Assembly (NCBI RefSeq): GCF_024400535.1
Contig: NZ_CP038800.1
Location: forward strand, 2,728,001 to 2,792,000
From: Treponema denticola
GTDB taxonomy: Bacteria > Spirochaetota > Spirochaetia > Treponematales > Treponemataceae
Reading direction: 5' to 3'
DNA length: 64,000 bases
How positions within the stretch are numbered: position 1 is the first letter of the stretch; the number at the start of each line of letters is the position of its first letter. The position numbers were made by a program, and so were the translations under genes. Positions 48,763-58,198 of this stretch are shown here, one piece after another. The notes beneath the pieces are model-generated. The model searched no databases. It was not told the DNA's origin and was given only the letters and a program-made list of their open reading frames with translations.

Positions 48763-49467
48763 TTAGGAATCCCTTTTAAGCACAGTACGAATAGCGCTGA
48801 CCATGGTATTCGTATCCATTCCGGAACCGGCTATGTCGGTTGAAACATCAAAAGCACCGGTTCCCCTTTCAGTAAAGTCCATCTGATCATTATCTTGATT
48901 AAGTTCATCCTCCGGTATAAATGCTTGAAGATCAGGAAGTTCTTCCAATTCTTTTACAGGTTCTTTTCCTTCTTTTTTTGTATTTACCGCTTTTGTATTC
49001 ACATCCGGAAAATCTTCATCGATAGGAACATCATCTTTATCGCTTAAGCCGGATTGAGTACCCGGTTCATCATCTATAATTTCTGATTGCTCTAAATCAA
49101 AATCTTTATCTTCTTCTGCTCCGGAAGTTTCTTGAAGCATATCATACTTAGAAATCGGTTCCCCTTCATTAAGCCTTTCTTCATCATCACTGTACGAAAC
49201 CTCTATAGGCTCATCTATGCTTATATTTAGATTTTTACCGCTTTTTTGTTTTTCGGTTTCTTGAACAACAAGAGGTTGAAACAAGTCGGGAACAAAATGT
49301 TCTAAAAGAATCTGAGCTCCCAAAACAAAGCCCCCGCTTATTAACGATATGATAAAAGAACGGATAAGTATAGATGAAAAGCGGACTCCGCTTATCAAAC
49401 CCAATATAAAAGAAAGAGCCAGCGCTGCAACAGCACATATAATGGGAATTTTAAATTTTAGCTTCAA
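48763..49467 (-). CDS. Membrane protein between flhG and fliA
   Basis: 234 residues, starting with TTG at 49467 and AGGAGG 8 bases upstream. Two N-terminal helices (about 8-28 and 33-55) are followed by a long acidic tail (E/D-rich, YSDDEERLNEGEP and DDVPIDEDFPDV) and a C-terminal helix with DTNTMVSAIRTVLKRDS. No family recognised; conserved position in treponemal motility clusters suggests a flagellar or fliA-related role. Confidence 0.75.
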   Translation of the reverse strand: MKLKFKIPIICAVAALALSFILGLISGVRFSSILIRSFIISLISGGFVLGAQILLEHFVPDLFQPLVVQETEKQKSGKNLNISIDEPIEVSYSDDEERLNEGEPISKYDMLQETSGAEEDKDFDLEQSEIIDDEPGTQSGLSDKDDVPIDEDFPDVNTKAVNTKKEGKEPVKELEELPDLQAFIPEDELNQDNDQMDFTERGTGAFDVSTDIAGSGMDTNTMVSAIRTVLKRDS

Positions 49468-49506
49468 TCGCTGAACCTCCTATCTTTAAATTTAACAAAA
49501 GCCCTA

Positions 49507-50397
49507 CTAGTCCCATTTCCGTCCAAAAAGTTTTTGTAGAAAACCGGAAAAGCCTGAATATTCATTATAATCCGTTTTTTCAAGTTTTGCAACTATGTGC
49601 CGCAGACAACCGGAAGCTTTACTTTTAGGAGAATATATAAAAAAAGGTTTTTGCCTCAAAACAGCTTGTTCAACGCTTATATCATTGTATATAAAGCCCA
49701 GATATTCAACTTTTAAGTTTAAAAACTGTGCTGCAATTTGAATTAAGCGTTCAGCTATTTTTTTTCCTTCAAGAGCTGAATTTACCCGATTGACTACCAT
49801 TTTTAGGTTTAGATCGTAGTTATCCACCTCTGTAGCAATTATTTTTATAATTCCATAGGCATCGGTTATTGCTGTCGGCTCTGATGTAGTTACAATGACA
49901 ACCTCATCTGCAGCAGCAACAAAACCCAATACATTCTTTGAAACTCCTGCGCTTGTGTCTATTATTATTATATCTGCCTCAGCAAGAGTGTATAATTCTT
50001 TTATAAAGTCGGACCTTTCGGCTTCCTCCATGTTTGCAATTTTTGAAAATCCTGAGGCTCCTGCAATAAGCTTTATCCCATATTCAGTATCTATTATGAT
50101 GTCAGACATACGCTTTTGCTTTTTTATTACATGGTAAAGATTATATTTAGGAATTATATTCATCATAACATTCACATTTGCAAGCCCGAGGTCGGCATCA
50201 ATTACAATGACTTTTTTCCCCATTTTTGCATAAGCAATGCCCATATTTGTGGAAATATTTGTTTTACCTACCCCTCCCTTTCCGCTGGTTACGGCAATAA
50301 TCCTTGTTTTCCTTTTGGGAGGGAGGTCTGATAAGTCCTTATTACCGTTATTTTTATTTTTCATCAATGTTTTTAAGTCTTCTGCTTGATCCGTCAT
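49507..50397 (-). CDS. flhG: FlhG (MinD-like ATPase, YlxH)
   Basis: 296 residues. Walker A TSGKGGVGKTNISTNMG near residue 34, VIVIDADLGLANVNVMM as A' motif, and ADIIIIDTSAGVSKNVL as Walker B. FlhG controls flagellar number and acts with FlhF. The N-terminal region holds the short DQAEDLKTLMKN segment that activates FlhF GTPase in relatives. The start is one base after the flhF stop. Confidence 0.94.
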   Translation of the reverse strand: MTDQAEDLKTLMKNKNNGNKDLSDLPPKRKTRIIAVTSGKGGVGKTNISTNMGIAYAKMGKKVIVIDADLGLANVNVMMNIIPKYNLYHVIKKQKRMSDIIIDTEYGIKLIAGASGFSKIANMEEAERSDFIKELYTLAEADIIIIDTSAGVSKNVLGFVAAADEVVIVTTSEPTAITDAYGIIKIIATEVDNYDLNLKMVVNRVNSALEGKKIAERLIQIAAQFLNLKVEYLGFIYNDISVEQAVLRQKPFFIYSPKSKASGCLRHIVAKLEKTDYNEYSGFSGFLQKLFGRKWD

Positions 50398-50398
50398 C

Positions 50399-51724
50399 TT
50401 AACTCCATATTATAGAAATTTCATCATTGAAATTTGAATTGATATAATCCAACGAAAACCCTGTAAGTTTCCTCAAAAAAGCTATTTTTGAGGCTCTGAA
50501 AAAATCACGCGGAACCGTCTGCCCCTCTGTTATATACATTACAGGAATTTTAAATTCATCCAAGACACTTATAATACTGCCCACATGCATCGTTTCATCA
50601 AGCTTTGTTATTATAAGGCTCGAAAAATCAAAAACCGAATATTGCTTTATAATCGCGCATATATCGGCAGGCTTTGTTACGGCACTTACAACAAGATGAG
50701 TTTCAACCTGTCCCGGTTCTATCTTTTCAAAATACTTTCTCATTTCAAGAATCTTTTCTTGGTCGGTTGGACTTCGCCCCGTCGTGTCTATACATATAAT
50801 ATCGGCAGAATCCTTATATAGGTCGAGATATTTATGAAAATCAAGGGGATCGTTTGCAATAAGAAGAGGAATTCCCATATGCTCACAATATTTTTTTATT
50901 TGAAACGCGGCTCCAATCCTATATTGGTCAAGAGTTATCACTCTTACATCAAGAGGACGCTCCTCAAGCTTTGAAACAGCCAAAACATAATATGCGGCAA
51001 GTTTAGCCAATGTTGTTGTTTTACCTATGCCTGTAGGGCCTACCAGAGCAAGGATTTTATGCTCTTTGCCTAAATCTTCTTTTTTTACCGTAATGGATGA
51101 AGCAATCCATTCTAAAACTCTTTTTTGTACAAGATCAAAATCATTTAATTCGGCTAAACTCAAATTTGCCGCTATTTTGCCTTTTATGGAGCGGATATAT
51201 TTAGCGGTAAAATCATTTTCTTCCAAAATAGCTGCAATTTTTAGGATATTTTCATGTTCTTGTGAAGATTCCGTCTTTTGTTTTATCTGTTCAGCAAGGC
51301 GCTCAACGGTATCTGCCAGTTTTTTAAGCTCGGTAGATTCAATATTGCTTTTTGAAGGGGAAGATGTTTGATTTTCAAATTTTTCTATATAAGGCGTCAT
51401 CTTTTCAGCCATTTCTTCAGACTGGGAGGCAGCCAGTTTTATTATCTTTAGGCGCTCTTCTTCAATATTTATAGGCGAATAGCTTTTTACTGATTTGGGT
51501 TTTGACTGAGCAGGTTTTTCTTCATTATCACCGGAGAATTTTGGAATAAAGGACTCATTTTGGATATTAAAACTTACCCTTATTGTCTCCTTGTTAAGAA
51601 AACTAAAGAAGCCTTCATTTCTTTTTACCTCGCGGCGGGTAATCATTATATTCGGCCCGTACTTTTCTTGAATTTTTTGAATACACTTTTCATATGTTGA
51701 AGCTTCTTCGACAAATGTTTCCAT
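50399..51724 (-). CDS. flhF: FlhF, signal-recognition-type GTPase for flagellar placement
   Basis: 441 residues from 51724, giving the usual start METFVEEASTYEKCIQKIQE. An N-terminal B domain and linker precede the NG domain: G1 ALVGPTGIGKTTTLAKLA, ICIDTTGRSPTD (G3), and IITKLDETMHVGSI (G4). FlhF places the flagellum and is activated by FlhG. The upstream ATG 51751 lies on the -10 box and is unlikely to be used. GGGTGGTG precedes 51724. Confidence 0.93.
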   Translation of the reverse strand: METFVEEASTYEKCIQKIQEKYGPNIMITRREVKRNEGFFSFLNKETIRVSFNIQNESFIPKFSGDNEEKPAQSKPKSVKSYSPINIEEERLKIIKLAASQSEEMAEKMTPYIEKFENQTSSPSKSNIESTELKKLADTVERLAEQIKQKTESSQEHENILKIAAILEENDFTAKYIRSIKGKIAANLSLAELNDFDLVQKRVLEWIASSITVKKEDLGKEHKILALVGPTGIGKTTTLAKLAAYYVLAVSKLEERPLDVRVITLDQYRIGAAFQIKKYCEHMGIPLLIANDPLDFHKYLDLYKDSADIICIDTTGRSPTDQEKILEMRKYFEKIEPGQVETHLVVSAVTKPADICAIIKQYSVFDFSSLIITKLDETMHVGSIISVLDEFKIPVMYITEGQTVPRDFFRASKIAFLRKLTGFSLDYINSNFNDEISIIWS

Positions 51725-51749
51725 ACAATTTTTAACACCACCCGAAGCC

Positions 51750-51778
51750 ATTATAAAACATTTTTATAAATTTTACAA
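51750..51778 (-). promoter_or_regulatory. Promoter of the flhF-led motility cluster
   Basis: Minus strand TTGTAA (51773-51778), 17-base spacer, TATAAT (51750-51755). Transcription would begin near 51743, leaving about 20 bases of leader with a GGGTGG RBS before flhF. It would serve seven tightly spaced genes down to 45056. Confidence 0.6.
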
Positions 51779-51799
51779 TACAGACACAAGATGTTTATT

Positions 51800-52855
51800 T
51801 TAAGACATTTTAGAGCTAAGAGCCTTAACAAATTTACAATTATCCTTATGAGAGCGGACGGCAATCCTGATATGATTGTCTCCGAGGGTTTTAAAACTGC
51901 TGCAAGTTCTGATTAAAATTCCTCTTTTTTCCAAAAACTTTAAAGCATCTTCATCTTTTGCATTTAAAACTTTAAGAAGAATAAAATTGCAATGACTTTT
52001 ATAGGTTTGGAACTTTATCTCCCCGCTTGTTCCGTATTTTTCGATATTTTCAAGCAAAAAAGCTCTTTCTTTTTGAATATAGGCCTTGCTTTTTTCTATA
52101 AAATCCTCATCAAAAAAGATTACAGGAGCGGCAGCTTCTGCAAAGGCGTTTATGTGCCATGCCATCTCGATTTTAGAAAGAGCGGCAGCCGTATCGGTTG
52201 AGGTACAGGCATAGCCTAGACGTATCCCCGGAAGGCCGAAAAATTTGGTTGCAGCCCTTATTATACAGATATTTTTATAGCCGTCTTTTTTAAAAAGAGC
52301 TATGCTGTCATAATCAGGCGGACAAAACTCGTAAAAAGCCTCATCTAAAAGCAAAAAAGCAGCTGTTTTTTGTACAAGAGAATAAATTTGTAAAAGAGCC
52401 GTTTTTTCTATTCTTAAGCCTGTGGGATTATTCGGATTCCCCAATATGAGAAGATCGCCCGCCCTCAGTTTTTTTTCAAGACCGGCAATATCGGGCAAAA
52501 AATCAGAAACATAAGGAAGCTCTAAAACCGGTTTATTATGAGCAAGAGCCCTTAATCCGTATTCCGAAAAACAAGGCGTGCATAAAACAACTCTCTTAAA
52601 CATTGAACAAAAATTATCGATTATTTCTACAGCCCCGTTCCCCAAAACAATATTTTCAGGCCTGCATTTTAAATATTGAGCAGTTATCTTTTTTAGCGAG
52701 CGGTAACGGATATCGGGATAAACCAAGAGATTATTAAAAGATGCACTTAAGGCCTTTTTTAAGCTCTTAGGTGCCGTCAGAGGATTTATATTACTGCTAA
52801 AATCAATTAAAACTTCGTCCTTTTTTTTATAGGACAAAACCCCGCCGTGTTCCAA
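51800..52855 (-). CDS. cobD: L-threonine-O-3-phosphate decarboxylase-like PLP enzyme
   Basis: 351 residues, starting with TTG at 52855. The N-terminus EHGGVLSYKKKDEVLIDFSS and NINP are typical of CobD, which makes (R)-1-amino-2-propanol phosphate for the cobalamin side chain. PLP residues: NPNNPTG (140-146), LLLDEAFYEF (D171), and K204 in ATKFFGLPGIRLGY. Histidinol-phosphate aminotransferase is the close alternative, but EHGG favours CobD. It lies far from cbiF/cbiG; AGGCGG is the weak RBS. Confidence 0.75.
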   Translation of the reverse strand: MEHGGVLSYKKKDEVLIDFSSNINPLTAPKSLKKALSASFNNLLVYPDIRYRSLKKITAQYLKCRPENIVLGNGAVEIIDNFCSMFKRVVLCTPCFSEYGLRALAHNKPVLELPYVSDFLPDIAGLEKKLRAGDLLILGNPNNPTGLRIEKTALLQIYSLVQKTAAFLLLDEAFYEFCPPDYDSIALFKKDGYKNICIIRAATKFFGLPGIRLGYACTSTDTAAALSKIEMAWHINAFAEAAAPVIFFDEDFIEKSKAYIQKERAFLLENIEKYGTSGEIKFQTYKSHCNFILLKVLNAKDEDALKFLEKRGILIRTCSSFKTLGDNHIRIAVRSHKDNCKFVKALSSKMS

Positions 52856-53029
52856 ACTTTACCGCCTATTAAATTATCTTTAAGGATTATAACAGATTTT
52901 TAAGAGAATGGCAAATAACTTGAACTGCATTGATTACAAAAATCTTTTTCTAACTTACTATTTTTTTCAAATAAATCCTATAAATATAATGGGGAGGGGG
53001 AATAGCAAATTAATAGGAGGGAGAAAAAA

Positions 53030-53496
53030 ATGGTAAAAAGATTTGAAGATTTAACAATGCGGGATTCCAAAGGACTGCAAGTCCTTTGGCAGCGCGAGGA
53101 AAAGAGATGGGGTTAAAGGGGAAGGGAAAAACCACCGCTCTGAACGGGGGGTTGTCCCTTCCTCTTTTAGAGGTTATAATAAATGCAGAGGCCTTTAAAG
53201 ACACTGAAAACAAAGAATTAAAGGAATTTTTAGAATACCTTAAAACAGGTAAAACAAAGAGTGAATTTACAAGGAGGATAGAAGAAATGATACAAACAGT
53301 AAAACAAAATGAGCAAGCAAGACAAGAATATAGATTGATGTCTACTTTTGAGATGGACGCTAGATATAAAGGTTTTTCTGAAGGCCTAAAGCAAAAATCA
53401 ATAGAAACAGCTAAACTTATGAAGCTAAAAAAACTTTGATATATCTTTAATTAAAGAAATAACCGGTCTTCCCGAGTCCGAAATTGAAAAGCTGTA
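53030..53496 (+). pseudogene. Rpn/PD-(D/E)XK gene with centre replaced by structured repeat copy C
   Basis: RBS AGGAGGG and ATG 53030 start the family N-terminus MVKRFEDLTMRD. Then copy C begins, in place of about 200 residues. After it the typical C-terminus resumes: EVIINAEAFKDTENKELKEF to DARYKGFSEG. A shift in an A7 run at about 53425 separates the ending KLMKLKKL from the expected NFDISLIKEITGLPESEIEKL, which ends at TAA 53494. A frame of 117 codons starts inside the repeat and runs into the C-terminal part. Confidence 0.8.
53063..53166 (+). repeat. Structured dispersed repeat, copy C
   Basis: Stem 1 is CCAAAGGACT/AGTCCTTTGG (53067-53089). Stem 2 has arms AGGGGAAGGGA (53117-53127) and TCCCTTCCTCT (53155-53165), fully paired with one G.U. 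The loop ACCACCGCTCTGAACGGGGG is as in A and B. It is the plus-strand copy and the one inserted in frame after MVKRFEDLTMRD. Confidence 0.85.
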
Positions 53497-53563
53497 ACCT
53501 AGATAGACTCACAAATTTTACCTGCTAAATTGCAGTTCGTATAATTAAATTCTAACCGCCCAC

Positions 53564-53592
53564 TTGCGGATAAGTCAAAAATAAGCTATACT
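53564..53592 (+). promoter_or_regulatory. Promoter of pyrG
   Basis: TTGCGG (53564-53569), 17-base spacer, TATACT (53587-53592). The transcript would start near 53599 and pass through the hairpin at 53614. Confidence 0.55.
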
Positions 53593-53613
53593 AAAGCACG
53601 GTTGGAAGCCTAA

Positions 53614-53636
53614 AAACGGCTCAGCCGTTTTTTTTT
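53614..53636 (+). terminator. Attenuator-like hairpin in the pyrG leader
   Basis: AAACGGC/GCCGTTT with loop TCA and a run of nine T (53628-53636), lying between the promoter and the pyrG RBS (GGGGGAA). It has the form of an intrinsic terminator inside a leader. CTP-dependent attenuation of pyrG is known from Bacillus; here regulation is only an inference. It could also end transcripts from upstream. Confidence 0.6.
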
Positions 53637-53651
53637 GGTCGGGGGAAAATT

Positions 53652-55254
53652 ATGAAATCTAAGTTTATCTTTATAACAGGCGGAGTTGTTTCATCTTTAG
53701 GCAAGGGCCTAACGGCAGCTTCTATAGGAATGCTTTTAAAAAGCCGCGGATATTCCGTAGTCAATCAAAAATTCGATCCGTACTTAAACGTAGATCCGGG
53801 TACAATGAACCCCTACCAGCACGGTGAAGTCTTTGTTACGGAAGACGGGGGGCGAAACCGACCTAGACCTTGGCCACTACGAAAGATTTACCGATGTTCC
53901 CCTGCATAAATTTAACAGTACCTCGGCCGGAAAAGTCTATCTAGCCATCTTGGACAGAGAAAGAGCCGGAGGCTATAACGGCGGCACCGTCCAAGTTGTT
54001 CCCCATGTTACCGACGAGATCCAGTCCCGAATTCTAGGAACGGCCGAACAAACAGGAGCCGACTTTGTTATTTCCGAAATAGGCGGCACCGTGGGAGATA
54101 TAGAAGCCCTCCCCTTTATCGAAGCCATCCGCCAAATCCGCTACACTGTCGGAAAAGAAAACTGCATGTTCGTTCACTTAGGCCTTTTACCCTATCTAAA
54201 AGAATGCGGTGAAATCAAAACGAAACCGATGCAGCACAGCGTAAAAGAGCTTTTAAGTTTCGGTATCCAGCCGGACATTCTAATTTGCCGAAGCGAAAAA
54301 CGCCTCTCAAAATCGACTCGAGAAAAACTAAGCCTTTTTTCTAACATTCCTCAAGATGCAATAATCGAAAACTTAACTGCAAAATCTATTTACGAAGTTC
54401 CTCTTATGCTGGAAGAAGCAGGCCTTGGAAAGGTTTTGTGTAAGCTTTTCAATATTGAAAATAAAGAGCCTAATCTGGAAGAATGGAAAAAAATGGTGCA
54501 AACCTACTATAAGCCTGAAAAAGAAATAACCATCGCTCTTGTAGGAAAATATGTAGAGCTTCCCGATGCCTATCTCAGCGTTGCCGAAGCTCTAACGGCA
54601 GCCGGTATTTATCATAAAACCTCAATCAAACTTCTTTGGATTGACTCCAAAAAAATAGAAACTAAGGAAGATGCTGCTGCCTTTTTAAAGGATGCAGACG
54701 GAATTATAGTGCCGGGAGGTTTCGGTGACAGGGGCATCAACGGAATGCTTTTAACGGCTCAATTTGCCCGCGAAAATAAAATTCCGTATTTCGGAATCTG
54801 CTTAGGTATGCAGATAGCGGCCATCGAATATGCCTTAAACGCCCTGCACATCGAAGAAGCCAATTCTTCCGAATTCGATAAAAATGCTAAAAATCCCGTC
54901 ATAGACCTAATGCCCGATCAAAAAGACGTAAAAATCGGCGGTACCCTCCGCCTAGGCCTATACCGATGTATGATAGCCGAAGGCTCCCTTGCAGAAAAAG
55001 CCTATAAATCCCACGAAATCCAAGAAAGACACCGCCACAGATACGAGTTCAACAACCTGTACAGGGAAAAATTCGATAATTCGGATATGATTTTTTCAGG
55101 GCTTAATCCTGAACGCAATTTAGTGGAAATCGTTGAGCTAAAAAGCCACCCTTGGTTTGTCGCCGTTCAATTCCATCCCGAATTTGCCTCAAGGCCCAAC
55201 AAGCCCCATCCTCTGTTTAGGGATTTTATCAAGGCTGCAATTCAGAATAAGTAA
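53652..55254 (+). CDS. pyrG: CTP synthase, frameshifted in this sequence
   Basis: Two frames together give a full CTP synthase of about 533 residues. Frame 1 (53652 to about 53852) carries the synthase P-loop start [20 protein letters not shown] and [20 protein letters not shown]. Frame 2 continues at [20 protein letters not shown], with TSAGKVY, and the glutaminase domain with PGGFGDRGI, the nucleophile GICLGMQ and the end [13 protein letters not shown]. The join is a G6 run (53847-53852); five G would restore one frame. pyrG makes CTP from UTP with glutamine and is usually essential, so a sequencing error is the simplest explanation. Confidence 0.92.
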
Positions 55255-55328
55255 AATTTTCCTCTTTTAAACCCGCTCTAAAGGGAATTTGATTAAAGCC
55301 GATATTAAATCGGGGAGGCTATAAGCTT

Positions 55329-58121
55329 ATGCAAAATATTATTCTCACAACAAAAAAACTATTTATACTTGCAATTTTTATTGCAGCAATTTTTACATCA
55401 TGTAAAACGGCTCCTGTAAAAGAAGAAACGCTGATAGATCTTATAAACGCAGGAAAATACGAAGAATTAAAAGACAGGTTTAACCATAGTGCAGTAAATA
55501 TGAAAGATGAAGAAGGTAACAGTCTTCTACATATTGCCGTTCTTAAAAATAATCCCATTATTGTGCGTTTTTTAATCAGTATGGAAGCAGACATTGAAGC
55601 AAAAGATGCACTTGAAAGGACTCCTCTTTTAGCCGGATTACAAAATGAATGTTATGATGCGGTCAAAGTTCTTATCGAATACAATGCAAACATATTCTCC
55701 GATGACAGCGAAGGAGAAAATGCTTTTAACTATACCTGCAAAAACAATATTACAAATTTAATTTTAACGGCGCAGACTATCAAACAAAAAGATGTAAATA
55801 AAAACACAGCCTTACATCTGGCTGTAAAGGCCCTCGATACAGCCCTTGTAGAACAAATATTGGAAATAGAAAGGCCTGAAACAAAATACAACGCAGAAGG
55901 TCTAAGCCCCCTAGGAATAGCATATAAAAGCCATGATTCGGAAGAAGCCGTTGAAATAGCCGATAAACTCCTTCTTGCCGGCATACAGCCCATGGGTAAA
56001 GAGTTTGCGGAATTTGAAACCGCTGTTATAGCTAGAAATTATTCCATGAGGTTCAGTGACGGAGAAACCCTATTACATATATTTGCCCGTAAAGGATACA
56101 CCGGTTTTCTAAAATTTTTAATTAAAAACGGAGTCCCCATAGATGTAAAAGATATTTCAAGCTCAACCGCAATGCAGGAAGCCGTTTATAACGGAAATAT
56201 AGAAGCGGCTATCCTCCTTTTAAAATCGGGGGCGGATCCAAATACCCGCAATTCTTCAGGAAACACAGCTCTTCATCTGGTAATACCTGAGGCATCCCGC
56301 TCAAAACTTTTTAGTGAACTTATAGCAGCAGGAGCGAATCCAGGCATTAAAGACAACTATGGTGAAACACCTCTTCATATCGCTGCCAGACTGGGCATGA
56401 GTGAGGATATTTTTGAACAGCTGATAAAGGCGGGAGCAGACATAAATGAAAGAAATAAAAAAGGCCAGACTCCCCTCATCTTGGCCATTGAAAGAAACCA
56501 GACCCAACAAGTAGATTTTTTAATAAAAAATGGAGCCGATATTCACGCAGAGGATAAATCCGGTGATTCGGCTTTTGTCCGTGCACTAGGCATGGGCTTA
56601 CCGATGATAGAGCATGTAGTCAGCGAAAAAAACAGTATGGAGAGGGATTCAAACGGATCTACACCTCTTCATTTAGCTATAAGCCATAATGCATCCGGCG
56701 ACATTATTTACTACCTTGTAGAAAAAAAAGCCTTAATCAATACCAGAGATAAAATGGGTAACACACCTCTCCATATTGCAGCCGAAAAAAATTACCGTGA
56801 AGCAGGAGAAATATTACTTGCAAATAATGCGGATATATTTTATTCAAACCTAAATGGAGAAAGCCCATTAAAATTTGCCATGACACTAAGAGAAGGCAGA
56901 GAAGACTGGATGATAAATTCCAATACACTGATTGCCAAGGACGGAGCAGGGAATAGCCCGCTTCACCTCGCAGCTGAATGGCAAATCATCCCAATGATGC
57001 TTTATCTAATTGAAAAAGGAGCAGACCTGGATGCAAGGAATGCAAATAACGAAACACCTATTTTTAATGCAATAAAGGCGGATAGTCCCGATGCCCTAAC
57101 AATATTACTCACAAAAGATAAGCTTAAAAAAGCCGATATAGATGCAAGAGATTTTTTAGGCAATACCGTACTTCACTCAGCGGTCAGATGGTCAGCCTAT
57201 AAATCTGCCGACTTTCTCTTAACTCAAACCGCTCCTGAATATACAAAGCTTTTAAATGCAAAAAATCTTGCAGGTAAAACAGTATTACATGAAGCTGCAA
57301 AGCAAGGAAACATAAACTTTATCAATATTTTCTTAAAAGCTAATGTTGACATTAATGCAGCCGATGAAACAGGGCGGGCACCCTTATCGGAAGCAGTTCT
57401 TACAAACAAGACCGAGGCTATCGCATTATTACTGAACAATGGTGCATCTCCCGTTCAGCAAGATATGTATGGAAGAACAGCCCTGCATGAAGCTGTAGAA
57501 ATCTCAAAAGAAAGTATAAGCCTTATAAGGAAGGCCGGAGGAAATCCTCTGGCTAAGGATGTATATGGGAAAACCCCATTTGTGTTAGCCCTAAATAAAG
57601 GCCTTGAAATAATAAACCTCGTTCTAGGAAATGATAAATTTTTAACGGATACGGATGGAGATACTCCATTACATATAGCGGTAAAAGAAAATGTAAGCTC
57701 AGACATCTTACAAAAAATTATCAAAAAAGAATACCCAATAGATAAACGGAACAAAAACGGTGAAACGGCTATTTTGCTTGCAGCACAAAAAAATCAAAAA
57801 GAAAATGTAAGAACTCTTTTAGCTGCAGGAGCAGATCCCTTTGTCATAAACAACCAGGGCCTATCCGCCATAGCCGAAATTTTTACAACCCACACAGAGC
57901 TTGTTCCCATAGCCGCAGAATTCGTATTAAAAAAGACCGATACCCTCGGCGACGGACTCCTTCATTATGCAGCTAAATTTGCAGACTTAAAAACGGTAAA
58001 AGATTTACTGGCTATTCCTGAGATAGATATTTATGCAAAGAACACCGCAGGAGAAACGGCTTATCAGGTAGCCCAACGCTGGAAAAGGCCCGAAATTGCA
58101 GAATTGCTAAAAACGGAATAA
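55329..58121 (+). CDS. Large ankyrin-repeat lipoprotein
   Basis: 930 residues. Signal peptide with FTSC (Cys at about residue 25), so probably a lipoprotein facing the periplasm or outer surface. From about residue 55 to the end it is built of some 24 ankyrin repeats, for example GNTALHLVIPEASRSKLFSE, ETPLHIAARLGMSEDIFEQL and GNTPLHIAAEKNYREAGEIL. No other domain is seen. Ankyrin stacks bind partner proteins. RBS GGGGAGG. It lies 74 bases after pyrG and ends at a bidirectional terminator. Confidence 0.9.
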   Translation: MQNIILTTKKLFILAIFIAAIFTSCKTAPVKEETLIDLINAGKYEELKDRFNHSAVNMKDEEGNSLLHIAVLKNNPIIVRFLISMEADIEAKDALERTPLLAGLQNECYDAVKVLIEYNANIFSDDSEGENAFNYTCKNNITNLILTAQTIKQKDVNKNTALHLAVKALDTALVEQILEIERPETKYNAEGLSPLGIAYKSHDSEEAVEIADKLLLAGIQPMGKEFAEFETAVIARNYSMRFSDGETLLHIFARKGYTGFLKFLIKNGVPIDVKDISSSTAMQEAVYNGNIEAAILLLKSGADPNTRNSSGNTALHLVIPEASRSKLFSELIAAGANPGIKDNYGETPLHIAARLGMSEDIFEQLIKAGADINERNKKGQTPLILAIERNQTQQVDFLIKNGADIHAEDKSGDSAFVRALGMGLPMIEHVVSEKNSMERDSNGSTPLHLAISHNASGDIIYYLVEKKALINTRDKMGNTPLHIAAEKNYREAGEILLANNADIFYSNLNGESPLKFAMTLREGREDWMINSNTLIAKDGAGNSPLHLAAEWQIIPMMLYLIEKGADLDARNANNETPIFNAIKADSPDALTILLTKDKLKKADIDARDFLGNTVLHSAVRWSAYKSADFLLTQTAPEYTKLLNAKNLAGKTVLHEAAKQGNINFINIFLKANVDINAADETGRAPLSEAVLTNKTEAIALLLNNGASPVQQDMYGRTALHEAVEISKESISLIRKAGGNPLAKDVYGKTPFVLALNKGLEIINLVLGNDKFLTDTDGDTPLHIAVKENVSSDILQKIIKKEYPIDKRNKNGETAILLAAQKNQKENVRTLLAAGADPFVINNQGLSAIAEIFTTHTELVPIAAEFVLKKTDTLGDGLLHYAAKFADLKTVKDLLAIPEIDIYAKNTAGETAYQVAQRWKRPEIAELLKTE

Positions 58122-58147
58122 AAACATCTTTAAAAAAACACTAAAAT

Positions 58148-58183
58148 AAAAAGCCCGTAATCTATAAAGATTATGGGCTTTTC
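58148..58183. terminator. Bidirectional intrinsic terminator
   Basis: AAAAGCCCGTAATCT and AGATTATGGGCTTTT pair (one mismatch G.T) around a short ATAA loop, serving the ankyrin gene (+) and the VWA gene (-). Confidence 0.85.
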
Positions 58184-58198
58184 TTATAAACTCAAACC

